NCBI RefSeq assembly: GCF_000801105.2
Contig: NC_079515.1
Location: forward strand, 6,448,001-6,512,000
Direction of reading: 5' to 3'
DNA length: 64,000 nucleotides
DNA from: Raphanus sativus
Lineage: Eukaryota; Streptophyta; Magnoliopsida; Brassicales; Brassicaceae
In this document: one piece after another, positions 1-12,299 of the stretch
Layout: every line of letters starts with the position of its first letter
How positions within the stretch are numbered: the first letter of the stretch is position 1
The notes under the pieces: generated by a model
What the model saw: only the letters and a program-made list of their open reading frames with translations
What the model was told of the DNA's origin: nothing
Databases searched by the model: none
Program-made: the position numbers and the translations under genes

Positions 1-620
1 GATTTTACTAGTCTTATTAGTAATATATTAACAGTATGTGTAACACACCTCAAAATCTCCCCCTGTGAAGAATTCTGCAAATAATAAACTCTTTTTGAAT
101 CAAAATAGTGGAAGATTTGTTTTTTTTTTTCTGTCATCGATCACTCTTGATAAACTCCAGGTCAGACGAAAACAATCCTCTCTGAATCAAGTTTCATTAT
201 ATGCTCAATCTTAATCCCATTGATTCCACTTTGTTTCAATCTTCATATTTTTTTCTTGTTCATATGCAATGGTTCTACAGAAAATATGATTGCTTGGAGA
301 TTTAAGATTCTATTTTCTTTACGCGGTCATAGTATTTCCGTTTTCACTCATGTGAGTTGAGAAAATGACGCATTTATCCATGTAATCTCAAAAACTAAAC
401 AAAAACAGCTTTCCAATATTTTATTTTGAAAAAAAAAAAACTGCCATTACCCACCCCTACTTTTTCAGCCAAGTGTCTATAAATACAGAGAACAATTATA
501 ACATCTTCACTCACAAAAATATCATACAACAACACAGTCTCAAAACATTAATCACATCAAAACTGTTTTCTGCGTCTCTATATTTTAAGAACCCTTCATA
601 TATAATCTCTCATTTAACCA
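1..620 (+). promoter_or_regulatory. Upstream region and core promoter of SULTR3;4
   Basis: This AT-rich stretch has no credible gene. A TATAAATA box lies at 478-485, about 135 bases before the first ATG at 621, so transcription probably starts near 510. An in-frame-looking ORF from 473 overlaps the TATA box and is not conserved-looking. The first 100 bases may be the 3' end of the previous gene, but nothing diagnostic is visible. Confidence 0.6.
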
Positions 621-3600
621 ATGGGTCATGGCACGAACAGAATAGAAGACATGTCATCTCCCAACAACGAAACCGCTGCAAGGGCCAGAGAAACGGTCGT
701 GGAGATACACAGCGTATGTCTACCGCCGAAGAAAACAACGTTTCAAAAACTGAAAAAGCGTTTTGGTGATGTTTTCTTCCCTGATGATCCGTTAGAGAGG
801 TTTAGGAACCAGACATGGAGAAACAAAGTGATTCTTGGTCTACAAAGCTTGTTTCCCATATTCACATGGGGTTCTCAGTATGATCTCAAGCTTTTTAGGT
901 CTGATGTTATCTCTGGTCTCACCATTGCTAGTCTCGCTATCCCTCAGGTTACAAATCAGAACATCCCTTTTCTGTTAGGAATATGATTTTTTTTTGTTTT
1001 CTGGTTTTTGATGTGAATATTTTATTTCTTTTTCCAAATTGTTTTATCATTTTTTAAAGTTTGATAAAAATTATAATAATTAGATGGTTGACCGCGAATT
1101 CGCAAGACATAAATATTTTATAAAAATATATATTATGTATAGCATGTCATAAAATTTCTATATATTTGATGCAAAAATAATTGATGAATATTTAGTAATA
1201 ATAAATGCTTTTGAAATTGTCATATTAAATTTTCCATCATATATTATGCATCTTCTGTGGTTTTTTTTTTTATTTTTTGTTATTATTTTGTTATTTTTAT
1301 TAAATTTTCACTGATATTTTTCTTATTTTTTGCTAATATTTATTTCTCTCTCTAAATATTAGTACAAGCCATACAATCAATAAACCAAAATTATTATTTT
1401 AATTTATCGTCTGTACAAAAGTTTGTGTTTTTAATTTTGAAAATTATATTGCAGGGAATCAGCTATGCCAAGCTAGCAAACTTACCACCCATTGTTGGTC
1501 TTTGTAAGTATCGATCATCTAATTCCAGACTAATCAGAGTGATTAACTAAATCAAGTTTTAATTAATCATTTTTTTTGTGGCTGCATGCAGATTCAAGCT
1601 TTGTCCCACCACTTATATACTCAGTTCTTGGGAGTTCAAAGCATCTTGCAGTTGGTCCTGTCTCAATAGCATCACTTGTGATGGGCTCAATGCTAAGTGA
1701 AAGCGTTTCTCCAACACAAGACTCAATACTATATCTCAAACTGGCTTTCACATCAACTTTCTTTGCTGGTCTCTTCCAAGCCTCCCTTGGCCTTCTTAGG
1801 TACGAATCTTACCCCCAAAATTTCACATACTTCTAATCAAAAACGCAATACTAATCTTTCGAATAATGTAATCGTCATGTGAAAGAATATGTAGTTTTAG
1901 CCTCTTGTTGCAGTTTAGTATTCTTAGTGTAGAATATATTCAGAGTTTTGCGTGAGCCTCTTTTGTTGAATTATTACTGAAAACAAAAGGGGAATTTGTC
2001 ATGATGCATATAGATTGTTAACATTTTATATGTAAAAAGACCAAGATTCTATATATTTTTGATTTGATAGTGACAAGTGACATGTACTAACTAATGTCTA
2101 CCTCCCAAGATGCTTCCTTCTGCTTAGTGATTTCACACTATTTATTTTTTTCATGGTCAGCAAATTTGATTGATATTTTATATCTCAAAAAATCTTATTA
2201 TTATTCTTTTAATTTCAGGCTGGGATTTGTGATTGACTTTTTGTCAAAGGCAACTTTGGTTGGTTTCACTGCTGGTGCTGCGGTGATTGTGTCACTTCAA
2301 CAGCTTAAGGGTCTTCTTGGAATCGTTCACTTCACTGGCAAGATGCAATTTGTTCCTGTCATGTCCTCTGTTATCAACACTAGATCCGAAGTAAGTCAAC
2401 CTTTACTTTCCTCTTTATAAAATGGTAACTAACTAATCAAGATTCTTATCTAATAATGTTACTTACTATAATTTCAGTGGTCATGGGAAACTATTATAAT
2501 GGGTCTTGGCTTCTTGATCATTCTCTTAACCACAAGACACATTGTAAGTACTTGCAAAGTCTTCGGGCATTTTGCAATAGCCACTAAGACATTGTTGTTT
2601 TAATGTGATTATATAGAGCATGAGGAAGCCAAAACTTTTCTGGATATCAGCTGCATCACCATTGGCATCAGTTGTTATCTCAACTCTTCTTGTATACCTC
2701 ATCAGACACAAGACTCAAGCCATCTCTTTTGTAAGAAACATTTTTAACAAGACTTGTTTTACTGAAATTGAGAAAACTAAGGACTCACAGAGATTCAATC
2801 TTTGTTGCAGATTGGTCATTTACCAAAGGGTTTGAATCCTCCTTCAGCAAACATGTTGTACTTCAGTGCTGCTCATCTTGCTCTTGCCATCAAGACTGGT
2901 ATCATCACAGGGATTCTCTCTCTTACAGTAAGCTTTTCAAAGATCTTTGCCTCCTTTTGTAAATTGCAAAGTTAAGTACTGAAGTTTGGAGTTGATTGAT
3001 TTTTTTTCAGGAAGGGATTGCTGTAGGGAGAACCTTTGCATCTCTAAAGAACTATCAAGTTAATGGGAACAAAGAAATGATGGCTATAGGTTTTATGAAC
3101 ATGGCTGGTTCTTGCACTTCTTGCTATGTTACAACAGGTTAAAACCTAAGCTTGAAAACCAATCTCATGTTACCTTGTGCCTCAAGGAACAATGTTTTGG
3201 ACCACTCCTTTTTTTTTTGTTTTTGTTTTCTTCAGGGTCTTTCTCAAGATCTGCAGTAAACGTCAATGCTGGAGCTAAAACAGCATTTTCAAACATTGTG
3301 ATGGCATCAGCAGTTCTTGTGACCCTATTGTTTCTGATGCCACTTTTCTACTACACTCCTAATTTGATCCTAGCCGCCATCATATTAACCGCTGTGATAG
3401 GCCTCATTGATTACCAAGCGGCTTACAAGCTCTATAAAGTTGACAAATTCGATTTCTTCACTTGCATGTGTTCCTTCTTTGGTGTTCTCTTTGTCTCTGT
3501 ACCTCTTGGCCTAGCAATAGCAGTAAGTATACAACTATTCTTTCATGGTTATGGTTTTCTTACTATTTCTCAGATTGTTTAACTTATCTAAGTTTGATAC

Positions 3601-5220
3601 CTTCTTGTTCCAGGTGGGAGTTTCAGTTATCAAGATCCTGTTGCACGTTACAAGGCCAAACACTTTGGAGTTTGGAAACATCCCTGGGACTCAGATATAT
3701 CAGAGTCTAAAAAGATACATAGAAGCCTCAAGAGTCCCTGCTTTCCTAATTCTTGCTGTGGAATCTCCAATATGCTTCGCCAATAGCACTTACCTACAAG
3801 AAAGGTTAGTCAAAATACTAAATAGATTATTTCTATTTATTGTTCCGTGTTTTGTTCTCTTACTAGGTGTGTTGCCCGCACATGCGGACACGATTTTCTT
3901 ACGAATATTTATTAATTTATATATTTTATTAAAATAAGTATGCTTATTATTGTGTTAAATTTTTGAAAACACTAACATATTAAAAATATTTTTGATTTTA
4001 AAATCTTTTACTTTTGTTATCACTTTTTGTACACTTATTTTTACTTATATTTTGCTCATATTTTCCTTTTTCCAATTATTTATATTTTCCATTACATATA
4101 TTTTGCTTATCTATACTATTTAAACATAAACACTAAAAAAAATTACTTACAAAAAGTAATAGTTGGATCAATATATTTATTGTTAGATTGAAACAAAAAT
4201 AATATATATTTTAATTAAAATAATATGATTAATATAAGTTCATTTTATTTTAATATATATTTTTAGATTTGGATAATTATTATTAATATTAATTTTAATA
4301 ATTTATCTAATAAAAAAATTCGTTTTTTATTTTGTGGTTAATTTATATTTTATTCATAAAGGGTATAAATGATATTAACCACTCTAAATTTTTTTATTTT
4401 ACAATATATTTCTAGATTTTGGATAATTCTTATCATTATTAATTTTATTTACTTATGTAATCAAAAAAAAATCTTTTTATTTTGTAGGTAATTTATATAT
4501 ATATATATATCCATTAAGAATATAAACAATATTAATTACTTTAATTTTCTATTTTAAAATATGTTTTAAAATTTTGGATAATTCTTATCATTATTAATTT
4601 TAATCAGTTACTTAATCATAAAATTAAAATTCTTTTTGTTTATGGATAATTTATATGTTTATTCATTAAGGGTATAAACAATATTAACCAGTTTAACTTT
4701 TAATGTGAGAACTCCGTTGCTAAAAATCACTTATGGGATGAGTTTATGGTTCTGTAGGATCTTGAGATGGACCAGGGAAGAGGAAACTCGGATAAGGGTA
4801 AACAATGATAGAGCCTTAAAGTGCATTGTTCTTGACATGACAGGTAAGTTATGTTCTCACATGAGGTGTGACTCAATCTTCTTTAACTTATGTTTTTTTT
4901 TTAATTGTTTCAGCTGTGTCTTCTATAGACACAAGTGGGATTGAAGCGTTGTTTGAACTTAGGAGGAGGCTGGAGAAGCAATCACTTCAGGTTAGACTTT
5001 TAACTCTGAACAAAGATCGATTCATACCTATGAGATTAAAACACTTATGCTTTCACTTGTTTAAAAACAGCTTGTGCTGGTGAATCCTGTCGGGAGTGTT
5101 ATGGAAAAGCTACACAAGTCCAAGATCATTGAGTCATTGGGGCTGAGTGGACTTTATCTAACAGTTGGTGAAGCTGTGTCTGATCTCTCATCAACATGGA
5201 AAGCTCATGGCCAGCCATGA
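621..5220 (+). CDS. SULTR3;4: Sulfate transporter 3;4 (SLC26/SulP family)
   Basis: Plasma-membrane SulP/SLC26 anion carrier. The group 3;4 member is linked to sulfate and, in its rice orthologue SPDT, to phosphorus distribution. I read 13 exons: 621-947, 1455-1503, 1592-1799, 2219-2390, 2478-2543, 2617-2730, 2811-2927, 3011-3137, 3236-3522, 3614-3804, 4758-4843, 4914-4990 and 5071-5220. All have GT-AG introns and keep frame, giving 656 residues, the usual family size. Visible hallmarks are the SulP signature around GISYAKLANLPPIVGLYSS, many hydrophobic spans, and a C-terminal STAS domain with VSSIDTSGIEALFELRRRL. The start MGHGTNR matches the A. thaliana protein as I remember it. Intron 10 (3805-4757) is swollen to 953 bases by a transposon-like insert, but its splice sites are intact. 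Orthology to At3g15990 is supported by the neighbours. Confidence 0.95.
3862..4702 (-). mobile_element. Helitron-like insert in SULTR3;4 intron 10
   Basis: The other introns of this gene are mostly 70-510 bases; this one is 953. At 3862 it carries ACTAG, which on the minus strand is the CTAGT (CTRRT) 3' terminus of a Helitron. Next to it is a GC hairpin at about 3876-3887 (CCGCA, spacer, TGCGG). The rest is very AT-rich and contains three diverged tandem copies of a roughly 150-base unit. Only the 3' end is placed with confidence; the other limit is approximate. It is non-coding and probably non-autonomous. Confidence 0.6.
4266..4702. repeat. Three diverged tandem copies of a ~150-bp AT-rich unit
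   Basis: GGATAATT-anchored copies begin near 4271, 4421 and 4576. Each runs through a TTATTAATTTTAAT block, a T-rich block with a TAATTTATAT core, and a TATAAACAATATTAA-like end. The copies differ by substitutions and small indels, including a (TA)n expansion in the second near 4494-4509. They sit inside the intronic insert of SULTR3;4. Confidence 0.7.
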
Positions 5221-5558
5221 AATTAACTTCTAAAAAGGAGAATCTGAGAAACTTGTCCTGGATGGTTGTTTCTGAAGACAAAGGCTCTGCCTCTTTAGAA
5301 ACAATTTTTGGTGCTAGCCGTCAACTCCTTGAGGAGGTTTCGGTTTTAATTATACAATAAATGTAATTTTCATCTTTTAAAACATTGTATGAAACCATAA
5401 TTTAGACATCAGATACAAAGCATTGATCTTCTCACTCTACATTTCCTATCACCATTGATGAAATGATCTCAATGATGAAACTCTGGAGCCACTTGCCTCT
5501 TGTCAAAATTTACACACAGATTTAATACAAGCTCTGGTCATTATATAACCTTGTCTGT
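5221..5558. other. Convergent 3' UTR interval between SULTR3;4 and MFP1
   Basis: About 340 bases separate the stop codons of two tail-to-tail genes, so the space must hold both 3' UTRs. An AATAAA-like signal is seen on the plus strand near 5356. No coding signal or repeat was seen. Confidence 0.6.
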
Positions 5559-8016
5559 TCAAGAACTGGTACTGCTCTTTCTCCTCCTGACAGCTTTCTT
5601 CACAGTAACCTTATCATCATCACTCTTCTCTTCATCATCTCTACTATTCACAGCTTTTACAGAACTCTGTTGTTGGCTTCTCATGCGCAGTATCTCTCCC
5701 TTTGCAGAGCCCAAGTCCTCCTCGAGTTTCTTCACTTTCTTTTCTAGCACTTCCCTCTCTTTTCCTAGACTTATCACGAGGTTGTGTGCGTCTTCCACGT
5801 TTTCCTTGGCTTCTTTTGATGCCTTCTTCGCCTCTTCTAGTGATCTTTGAAGCACTTCTTTCTCGTCATCCAGACTCGACACATGTGTATTCACTTTCTC
5901 AAGCTCTTTCGAGAGTATCGATGTGTTTTTGTTCATCTCATCTAAGGACTTAACTGCTTCTTCCAGTTCTGTTTCAAGGGACTTCCTCGCCTCCTTCTCC
6001 ATCAACATCTGCTTCTCCATTGCTTTCACCTCTTCCTCCAATGCCAAAACCGTCTTCCTCTCCTCTTCTAATTCCTTGTTAGTGGTTTCAGCTTTCTTGT
6101 AAATCTCCACCAGTTCCTTCTGGAGACTCTGGTTCTTGACAGAAGATTCTTCCACTTCACGGGTTAGTGCCTCAATCTCGTCTCTAGCTTTCTTCAGTTG
6201 ATCTTTCACCGCTGCAAGTTTGCTAGCCAAACTCTCATTGTTTTCTCTTTCCTCAGCAATGTTCCTTTCATATCTTTCCTTAGCTTTATCAAACTCTGCG
6301 TGAATTACATCAAGCTCTGATTCAAACTTTGAACACAAAGCTCTAGACTCATCCAGCAGCGTTTCCAAGTCAGAGACACGATCTCTAGATGCCTGGAGTG
6401 CTTTCTTTGTTCCTTCAAGTTCATGTTTCAAATTTTGTACATTAGTGAGTTCTATATCCAGCATTCTCTTCGTGTCTTCGTACTTCTCAGTAAGGTCAGC
6501 AACTTCGTCTTTACTCTCATTAACAGCCTTTACCGCATGATCCAGCTTTTCCTTGAGGTCCTGAATATCCTGCTCTTTCCTGCTAATGAGCTCTGCATCA
6601 GCAGCTGCTCGCATTTCAGACGCCGATTTCAAAGCACTGTAATTTCTTGAAACATCATCAAGCTTTTGGATGTAACTCTCTTTCTCAGCCTCTAAAGTCC
6701 TTACTCTAGTGTTCAGTTCCTCAATGGCAGAGTTCTTTGAGTCCAACTCAGTCTGCCTTCTTGTGACTTCTTCCTTAAGCTGTTTGATTTCTAATTTTGC
6801 TCCAGCAAGATCTCTGCTAGTTTGAGTGTAAGCAGAGTTGAGTTTCTCCAGTTCTGCTTCTTTCTCTGCCAGTAATGTGCTAATGCGTTGAGTTTCTTCT
6901 TCCTTTTCTTTCAGCTCCAAACTAAGCAAGTTGATCCGATCTTGTAGCTCCTCGACCAAATCAAGCTTTTCTTTGACCTTTGTTTCAAGTGCCCTTTTGT
7001 CTTCACCAGCCTTTAACAGATTACTTTGCAGACTTTCGATTTGAACTCTAAGCTCCTCACATAGTTTCTTTTCGCTGCTTAGCTCCCGTCCTAATCCTGT
7101 AACCACATCCTTTGCAGAATTCAACTGGCTGAGCAATGACGACTGATCCTCTTGTGCCTTTTTACGCTCCTTGCCCCGCTCATCCTGCTCGCACTGCAGT
7201 CTTGCTTCAGACTCTTTCTCCTTGGTAGTCAATGCTTTTTCTCTGTCTTTCAACTGGTTCTTTAGCTGTATTTCATCAAATCTTCACAGCCTCAGGAAGT
7301 TAAAGAAACAAAAAAAAAAAGAGAGAAGCTTTGTCCATGAGACTAAAGTACAATTGCCTACTTCTGATGGAACTGTTAATGAGTAATCAAATGCCGACAC
7401 AAGAACATTGTGCAACAACAAGTGTTAAGCGTAGCAGAGAGAGAAAAGCTTACAGATTGGATGGCTTCTTCAGCAGCTTGTGTGTCTTGCCGAGCCAGTG
7501 CATAGAGTGCACCAAGAACACCGGCACTGAAGATTCCAAGACCATTCAAGAGAGACAGAAACGGATTTGGGGATGTTCCTTCACTTTCTCCAACCTCAGT
7601 TTCTTGATTAAGCTTTGATGATGTCTTAATCTCATTGCCTCCTCCTAGAGAAGAATGATCACAAGAACGAAACGAAAAATCAAAAAGAGTAAAACCCTAG
7701 AATTTCTACAATGCAGTAGCAGCAGCTGATAAAACTCACTTTCATCAGCCATAGCCGGAGACTGAAACTCCAGAAACGGAAGAACGGAGACGCCCAGGAG
7801 GACAAAATCTCTTCTTTTAGCGGAATATACTTCGTCGTGGTGTGCATCTTGGCGGCGTAGAGAAGCCGATGGTGGTGGTCGGCGACGCTTGGAGTTAGCG
7901 ACATTGCTGGAGGAGCAGAGAAGCACGAACTGCGATGTAGAAGGAGATGTGAGGAATCGAGAAAAATGGACAGGAGGAGACGGGGCGAAGCAAGTGGCTC
8001 CGACGAGGAAACCCAT
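5559..8016 (-). CDS. MFP1: MAR-binding filament-like protein 1 (thylakoid coiled-coil protein)
   Basis: MFP1 is a long coiled-coil protein. It was first described as binding matrix-attachment DNA and later located on thylakoid membranes next to plastid nucleoids. On the minus strand I read exon 1 8016-7740, exon 2 7644-7454 and exon 3 7265-5559. All are in frame and total 724 residues, against about 726 in A. thaliana. Exon 1 encodes a Ser/Arg-rich chloroplast transit peptide and a hydrophobic stretch. Exon 2 encodes a second hydrophobic segment (FLSLLNGLGIFSAGVLGALYAL). Exon 3 is almost entirely Glu/Lys/Leu heptad repeats ending in a basic tail (KKAVRRRKSSTSS). The start at 8016 (MGFLVG) is preferred over an upstream in-frame ATG at 8106 because it begins the transit peptide as in known orthologues. 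Confidence 0.94.
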
Positions 8017-8352
8017 CTTCTCCGGCAAAGTATCTTCTTTTGAGATTGCAATTGTGTGGATGGTGGCAAATCGCAGTTTTCTTAAAATCACTGTCCACTC
8101 CAACACGTGAGGCTCACGTGCAGTTTTCGAGTAGTTTTAAGTTCGGTGCTTTGTGAAAATATTTACTGAACCAATGAGAAACCGCCAGCTAAGACTTTAC
8201 CGCCTTTGTTATCCTCAATCACTTAACACGTGAGCCTCATGTGACTCTCTCTCTCTCTCTCTCTCTCTATTTGCTAAAACCACCGACGGCGACTCACTCT
8301 ATCTTTGGGCGCCGGTAAATTTTCGCCGCCGTAAAACTCGTAAAACTGCCAC
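8017..8352 (-). promoter_or_regulatory. MFP1 upstream region with three G-boxes and a CT microsatellite
   Basis: CACGTG cores lie at 8104-8109, 8115-8120 and 8227-8232. Two of the sites sit in imperfect copies of one motif: AACACGTGAGGCTCACGTG near 8102 and AACACGTGAGCCTCATGTG near 8225. In plants such sites bind bZIP or bHLH factors and are common in light-responsive genes, which suits a plastid protein. A (CT)n run covers about 8245-8268. Confidence 0.6.
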
Positions 8353-8469
8353 ATGTTGCTCGTCTACAAAGACGGCGTAGTTTCTCGACTCGATCCGTTT
8401 TTACGAAGCGAGGTGTCTCAACGCTACCTCATCTCCCTCTCTCTCTCTCTCAGAGATTTAAACGAACAG
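8353..8469 (+). pseudogene. Short open stretch, possible first exon of a decayed gene
   Basis: An ATG at 8353 opens 39 codons (MLLVYKDGVVSRLDPF and on to DLNEQ) and is followed by GTAATC, a plausible donor, at 8470. I do not recognise the protein. It precedes the decayed PPR remnant at 8602 and could be that gene's 5' end or a separate fragment. Confidence 0.25.
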
Positions 8470-8601
8470 GTAATCTGCACATTACGTTCTCTCACGCATT
8501 GATGGTTTTAGGGTTTTAGGGGAAAAGGGATTTCAAATAAGTCTAATTTAGACTCTCACTTGGAGAAAATGGTTTTGAGTCCAACATTTGTTTTGCAGAA
8601 A

Positions 8602-8850
8602 ATGAGATTGTTCAGATTCGTAAGTATTTTGAAAATCTTCAAATGTGGACATGATGCTGAGAAAGCTTTGGAGGTGCTTTAACTGAAAGTCGATCATCGA
8701 TTGCTTCATTCAACTATGGAGATTGATAGACGTTGATATTAATGTCAAGACTCAGTCTTTTTCAAGTGGGTAAAAGAAGAAACTTTCAACACCATTCATC
8801 AACTTACACCACCTTCATACAATGCCTTCAAGTAGCTACGCTTATTACTC
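8602..8850 (+). pseudogene. Remnant of a PPR-repeat gene (At3g16010-like)
   Basis: From 8602 the frame reads KIFKCGHDAEKALEVL and then hits TAA at 8680. After the stop the same frame continues LKVDHRLLHSTMEID. In a shifted frame it then reads FFKWVKRRNFQHHSSTYTTFIQCL. This order matches the N-terminal region of a pentatricopeptide protein that I recall at At3g16010, which lies between MFP1 and CES101 in A. thaliana. Here the reading frame has at least one stop and one frameshift, and no PPR array follows. The gene has been deleted down to its N-terminal scar. PPR identity is from memory and should be tested by BLASTX. Confidence 0.65.
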
Positions 8851-9127
8851 AGGCACTTGCTTTTTTTTTGCATGAAAGAGTCAACTCTAATGGGCCATTA
8901 TCACTTCTCACCGTCACTTTATAATAAGCTAATGTGTCATCATGTAACAACATCTGTAGTTTGAATATGTCAATGGACAACGACTTTGATAATTCCCTTC
9001 TACCAGCGTCGACTTGGACTTCTGTGTTAAGACTTTTTACCTCAACTGAACCATTAATTTACATTGCATATCAGAAGGTATTACCTACCTCCTCACAACA
9101 TCTTCCAAGTGCCTAATTCCCGAAGCT

Positions 9128-12100
9128 ATGTTGTGGCTACGCATCACTCTTTTAACTTTATCTCTCTTGGTAGGACAATCATGCTGTTCAACCGACACGC
9201 TGCTACAGGGACAGTACTTGAAAGATGGACAAGAACTCGTTTCAGCTTTCAATATCTTCAAGCTCAAGTTTTTCAGCTTCGAGAACTCAAGCAACTTGTA
9301 TCTTGGAATCTGGTACAACGATCTGTATCTTTATGGTAATAAGCAGTATGCTCATGTCCAGGACAGAGCTGTCTGGATTGCTAACCGTAACAATCCAATT
9401 CCGGGACGCGCTGGAAGCCTCACGGTTGACTCACTCGGCAGATTGAAGATCTTAAGAGGAGCTTCAAAAAGCCTGCTTGAGATAACTTCCACGGAAACCA
9501 CTGGAAACACGACGCTTAAGCTGTTGGATTCCGGAAATCTTCAGCTTCAGGAGATGGATTCTGATGGATCGGCGAAGAGGATTGTGTGGCAAAGTTTTGA
9601 TTACCCGACAGATACCCTTCTCCCTGGGATGAAACTTGGTTTCAATGTTAAGACTGGACAGAGATGGGAGCTGACTTCGTGGCTAGGTGATACTTTACCT
9701 GCTTCTGGATCTTTTGTCTTTGGAATGGATGCTAATATTACAAACCGGTTGATCATCTTGTGGCGTGGAAACATGTATTGGGCAAGTGGGCTTTGGTTTA
9801 AGGATCGGTTCTCCTTGGAGGAATTTAACAGCTATGAGTTCGTCTTCTCTTATGTTTCAACCGAGAGTGAACACTATTTTATGTTTTCAGTTGATCCCCG
9901 CTATGGTGATACAGTATTCCCCACGATAACGATTGACCAAAAGGGCATTATGCATATAAACAGGCTTGATAGAAAGCTCACACATGTCCGCTGTTCTCCT
10001 TTCACTATCGGTGAAGAGGTTGATAATAATGAATGTTATAGGAAAGATCCGAGGATGTGTTTGAACGCAGGTTGCATAGTCCCGGATATGCCATCTCGGA
10101 TCAGGAAGGATATTTCATCTCGGTTCAGTAACTGTTCATCCTCTGAGTATACCCATTTCCGGGAGACAGTATCAGCTTTTTCAGGCAATGGATTTGTACT
10201 TGATGAGACTGGTGGAAGGCTCAGTTCAGCTGATTGCCGTGCTATGTGTCTGCAAAACTGTTCTTGTCTTGCATATGCTTCAACCAATGAGGATGGTACG
10301 GGCTGCGAGATCTGGAACACTGACCCTACCAACAAAAGGTCGCCTTCTCAAAGTCCTAGAATCATATATATTCTTGTAAAAGGTAATATATTATCTGTGT
10401 TTTATTGACATGGTGTAGCTATTACTGCAAAAATTATATTGTGGCACTAAGTTAACTATAATACAGGATATGTGGTAGACCAAAAGAATGAAAAGGCACC
10501 GACTTGGCTAGTTGTTGTGGCATCACTGCTCCTAATGATACCTGTGACTTGGTTCATCATCTATCTTGTTCTGATGAAATTTAAAGTAAAAGGTAAAAAG
10601 ATTGTATCAGAATCACTCGTACACTTTCTTATCAATTGTCTTCTTTCAATTTCAAACAAGAAATTCACCACTTCTTGTTTCTGTGTTTGATCCAGTAACT
10701 GTCATATTTCGTGGAATGTTCTACTTCTTATGGGGAAAAATCATTCCACAAAGTAAGGCCTCAGCTTATTAACTTTCGTATAAGCATTTTTTGTAAATTG
10801 TCCTTGTCGAAATTGGGCATTGTGTGTGCGATTATTTAGTGATTGGTTGCATAAGGAGGAGGCTTCAAACACTGAGGGTTGGTTCAACAATAGACCAAGA
10901 AATGCTACTACGTGAACTGGGAATTGATAGGAGAGGCCGGCACAGGAGAAGTGCAAGGAAGAATAATAATAACGAGCTTCAGATTTTTAGTTTTGAAACT
11001 GTAGCCTTGGCAACAGATTACTTCTCCGATGCAAACAAGCTCGGTGAAGGTGGTTTTGGTCCTGTATATAAGGTACAACAGATTCTTCAGTTTATAACAT
11101 GAACTAAAAGAGCAGATTTTGATGTTTCTGCTACTTTCTTGAAGGGGAGATTAATAGATGGTGAAGAAGTGGCTATCAAGAGACTATCACTAGCATCAGG
11201 GCAAGGATTAGTGGAGTTCAAGAACGAAGCTATGCTCATTGCCAAACTTCAACACACTAATCTTGTTCAGCTGCTAGGATGTTGCATCGAGAAGGATGAG
11301 AAAATGTTGATTTACGAATACATGCCCAACAAGAGCCTTGACTACTTCCTCTTTGGTGAGCTTTCTTTAAAAAGCTAAGAATCTGTACAAAACCTATCTG
11401 AAATTATCTCTCCACATCTGTCATGCAGACCCATTGAGAAAAAACGTTCTGGATTGGACGCTGCGGTTCATGATCATAGAAGGGATAGTTCAAGGTCTTT
11501 TGTACCTTCACAAGTACTCGAGACTGAAAGTGATACACAGAGACATCAAAGCCAGCAACATATTGCTAGACGAGGATATGAATCCCAAAATATCTGATTT
11601 TGGTATGGCTCGGATATTTGGAGCACAAGAATCCAAAGCCAACACCAAAAGAGTTGCTGGCACATTGTAAGTAAAGAAGTGACCATAAACAAGGAGAAGA
11701 TTCTATGATCAGATTTTAATAGAGTTTATTTGTGTTGTATGTAGTGGCTATATGTCTCCAGAGTACTTCAGAGAAGGATTATTCTCGGCTAAATCAGATG
11801 TGTTCAGCTTCGGTGTTCTGATGCTCGAAATCATCTGTGGAAGGAAGAACAACAGTTTCCACCATGACTCAGAAGGACCTCTGAATCTCATAGTTCATGT
11901 AAAAGGCTAAACTTGTTCTTCTTAATTTGTTGTTAGCATCTTTAGACTTCTTTGAAACTCTGTTTTTTTTTTTTACAGGCGTGGAATCTGTTTAAAGAGA
12001 AGAGAATTCACGAGGTGATAGATCAGTCTTTGGGAGATTCTGCAGTTGACAACCCTCAAGTGTTGAGATGCGTTCAAGTTGCTCTCTTGTGTGTACAGCA

Positions 12101-12299
12101 AAACGCAGAGGATAGACCAAGTATGTTAGATGTTGTGTCCATGATATACGGCGAAGGCAATAATGCTCTTTCGTCGCCTAAAGAGCCAGCTTTCTATGAT
12201 GGTCCCCGGAGAAGCTCGCCGGAAATAGATATTGAGACAACCGAGCCAGAGAATGTATCGGCAAATAGCGTTACTATCACAGTGATGGACCCAAGGTGA
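9128..12299 (+). CDS. CES101: G-type lectin S-receptor-like Ser/Thr kinase (CES101-like)
   Basis: Single-pass receptor kinase of the SD1/G-lectin class; the A. thaliana gene CES101 was named for an effect on callus gene expression. In-frame exons are 9128-10382, 10467-10592, 10840-11072, 11145-11355, 11429-11666, 11745-11898 and 11979-12299, giving 845 residues. The order is signal peptide ([13 protein letters not shown]), bulb lectin domain ([26 protein letters not shown]), PAN/Cys-rich region ([11 protein letters not shown]), a membrane segment in exon 2 ([22 protein letters not shown]) and the kinase. Kinase hallmarks are [10 protein letters not shown] at 529-538, Lys550, HRDIK with Asp647, and DFG at 665-667, so it looks catalytically competent. 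The exon 2-exon 3 junction is the least certain: exon 3 was chosen at 10840 because it alone restores phase. It is likely the At3g16030 orthologue, but S-receptor kinases are a large family. Confidence 0.85.

Noticed and set aside
5500..7386. Plus-strand ORFs opposite MFP1 (for example 5500-5850, 6423-6650, 7171-7386)
   Set aside because: They are antisense shadows of the Glu/Lys-rich coiled-coil exons, giving Ser/Phe/Leu-rich nonsense.
10590..10690. Reading CES101 exon 2 through to the stop at 10689
   Set aside because: That would truncate the receptor before its kinase. A GTAAAA donor at 10593 and acceptor at 10839 restore the frame into the intact kinase domain.
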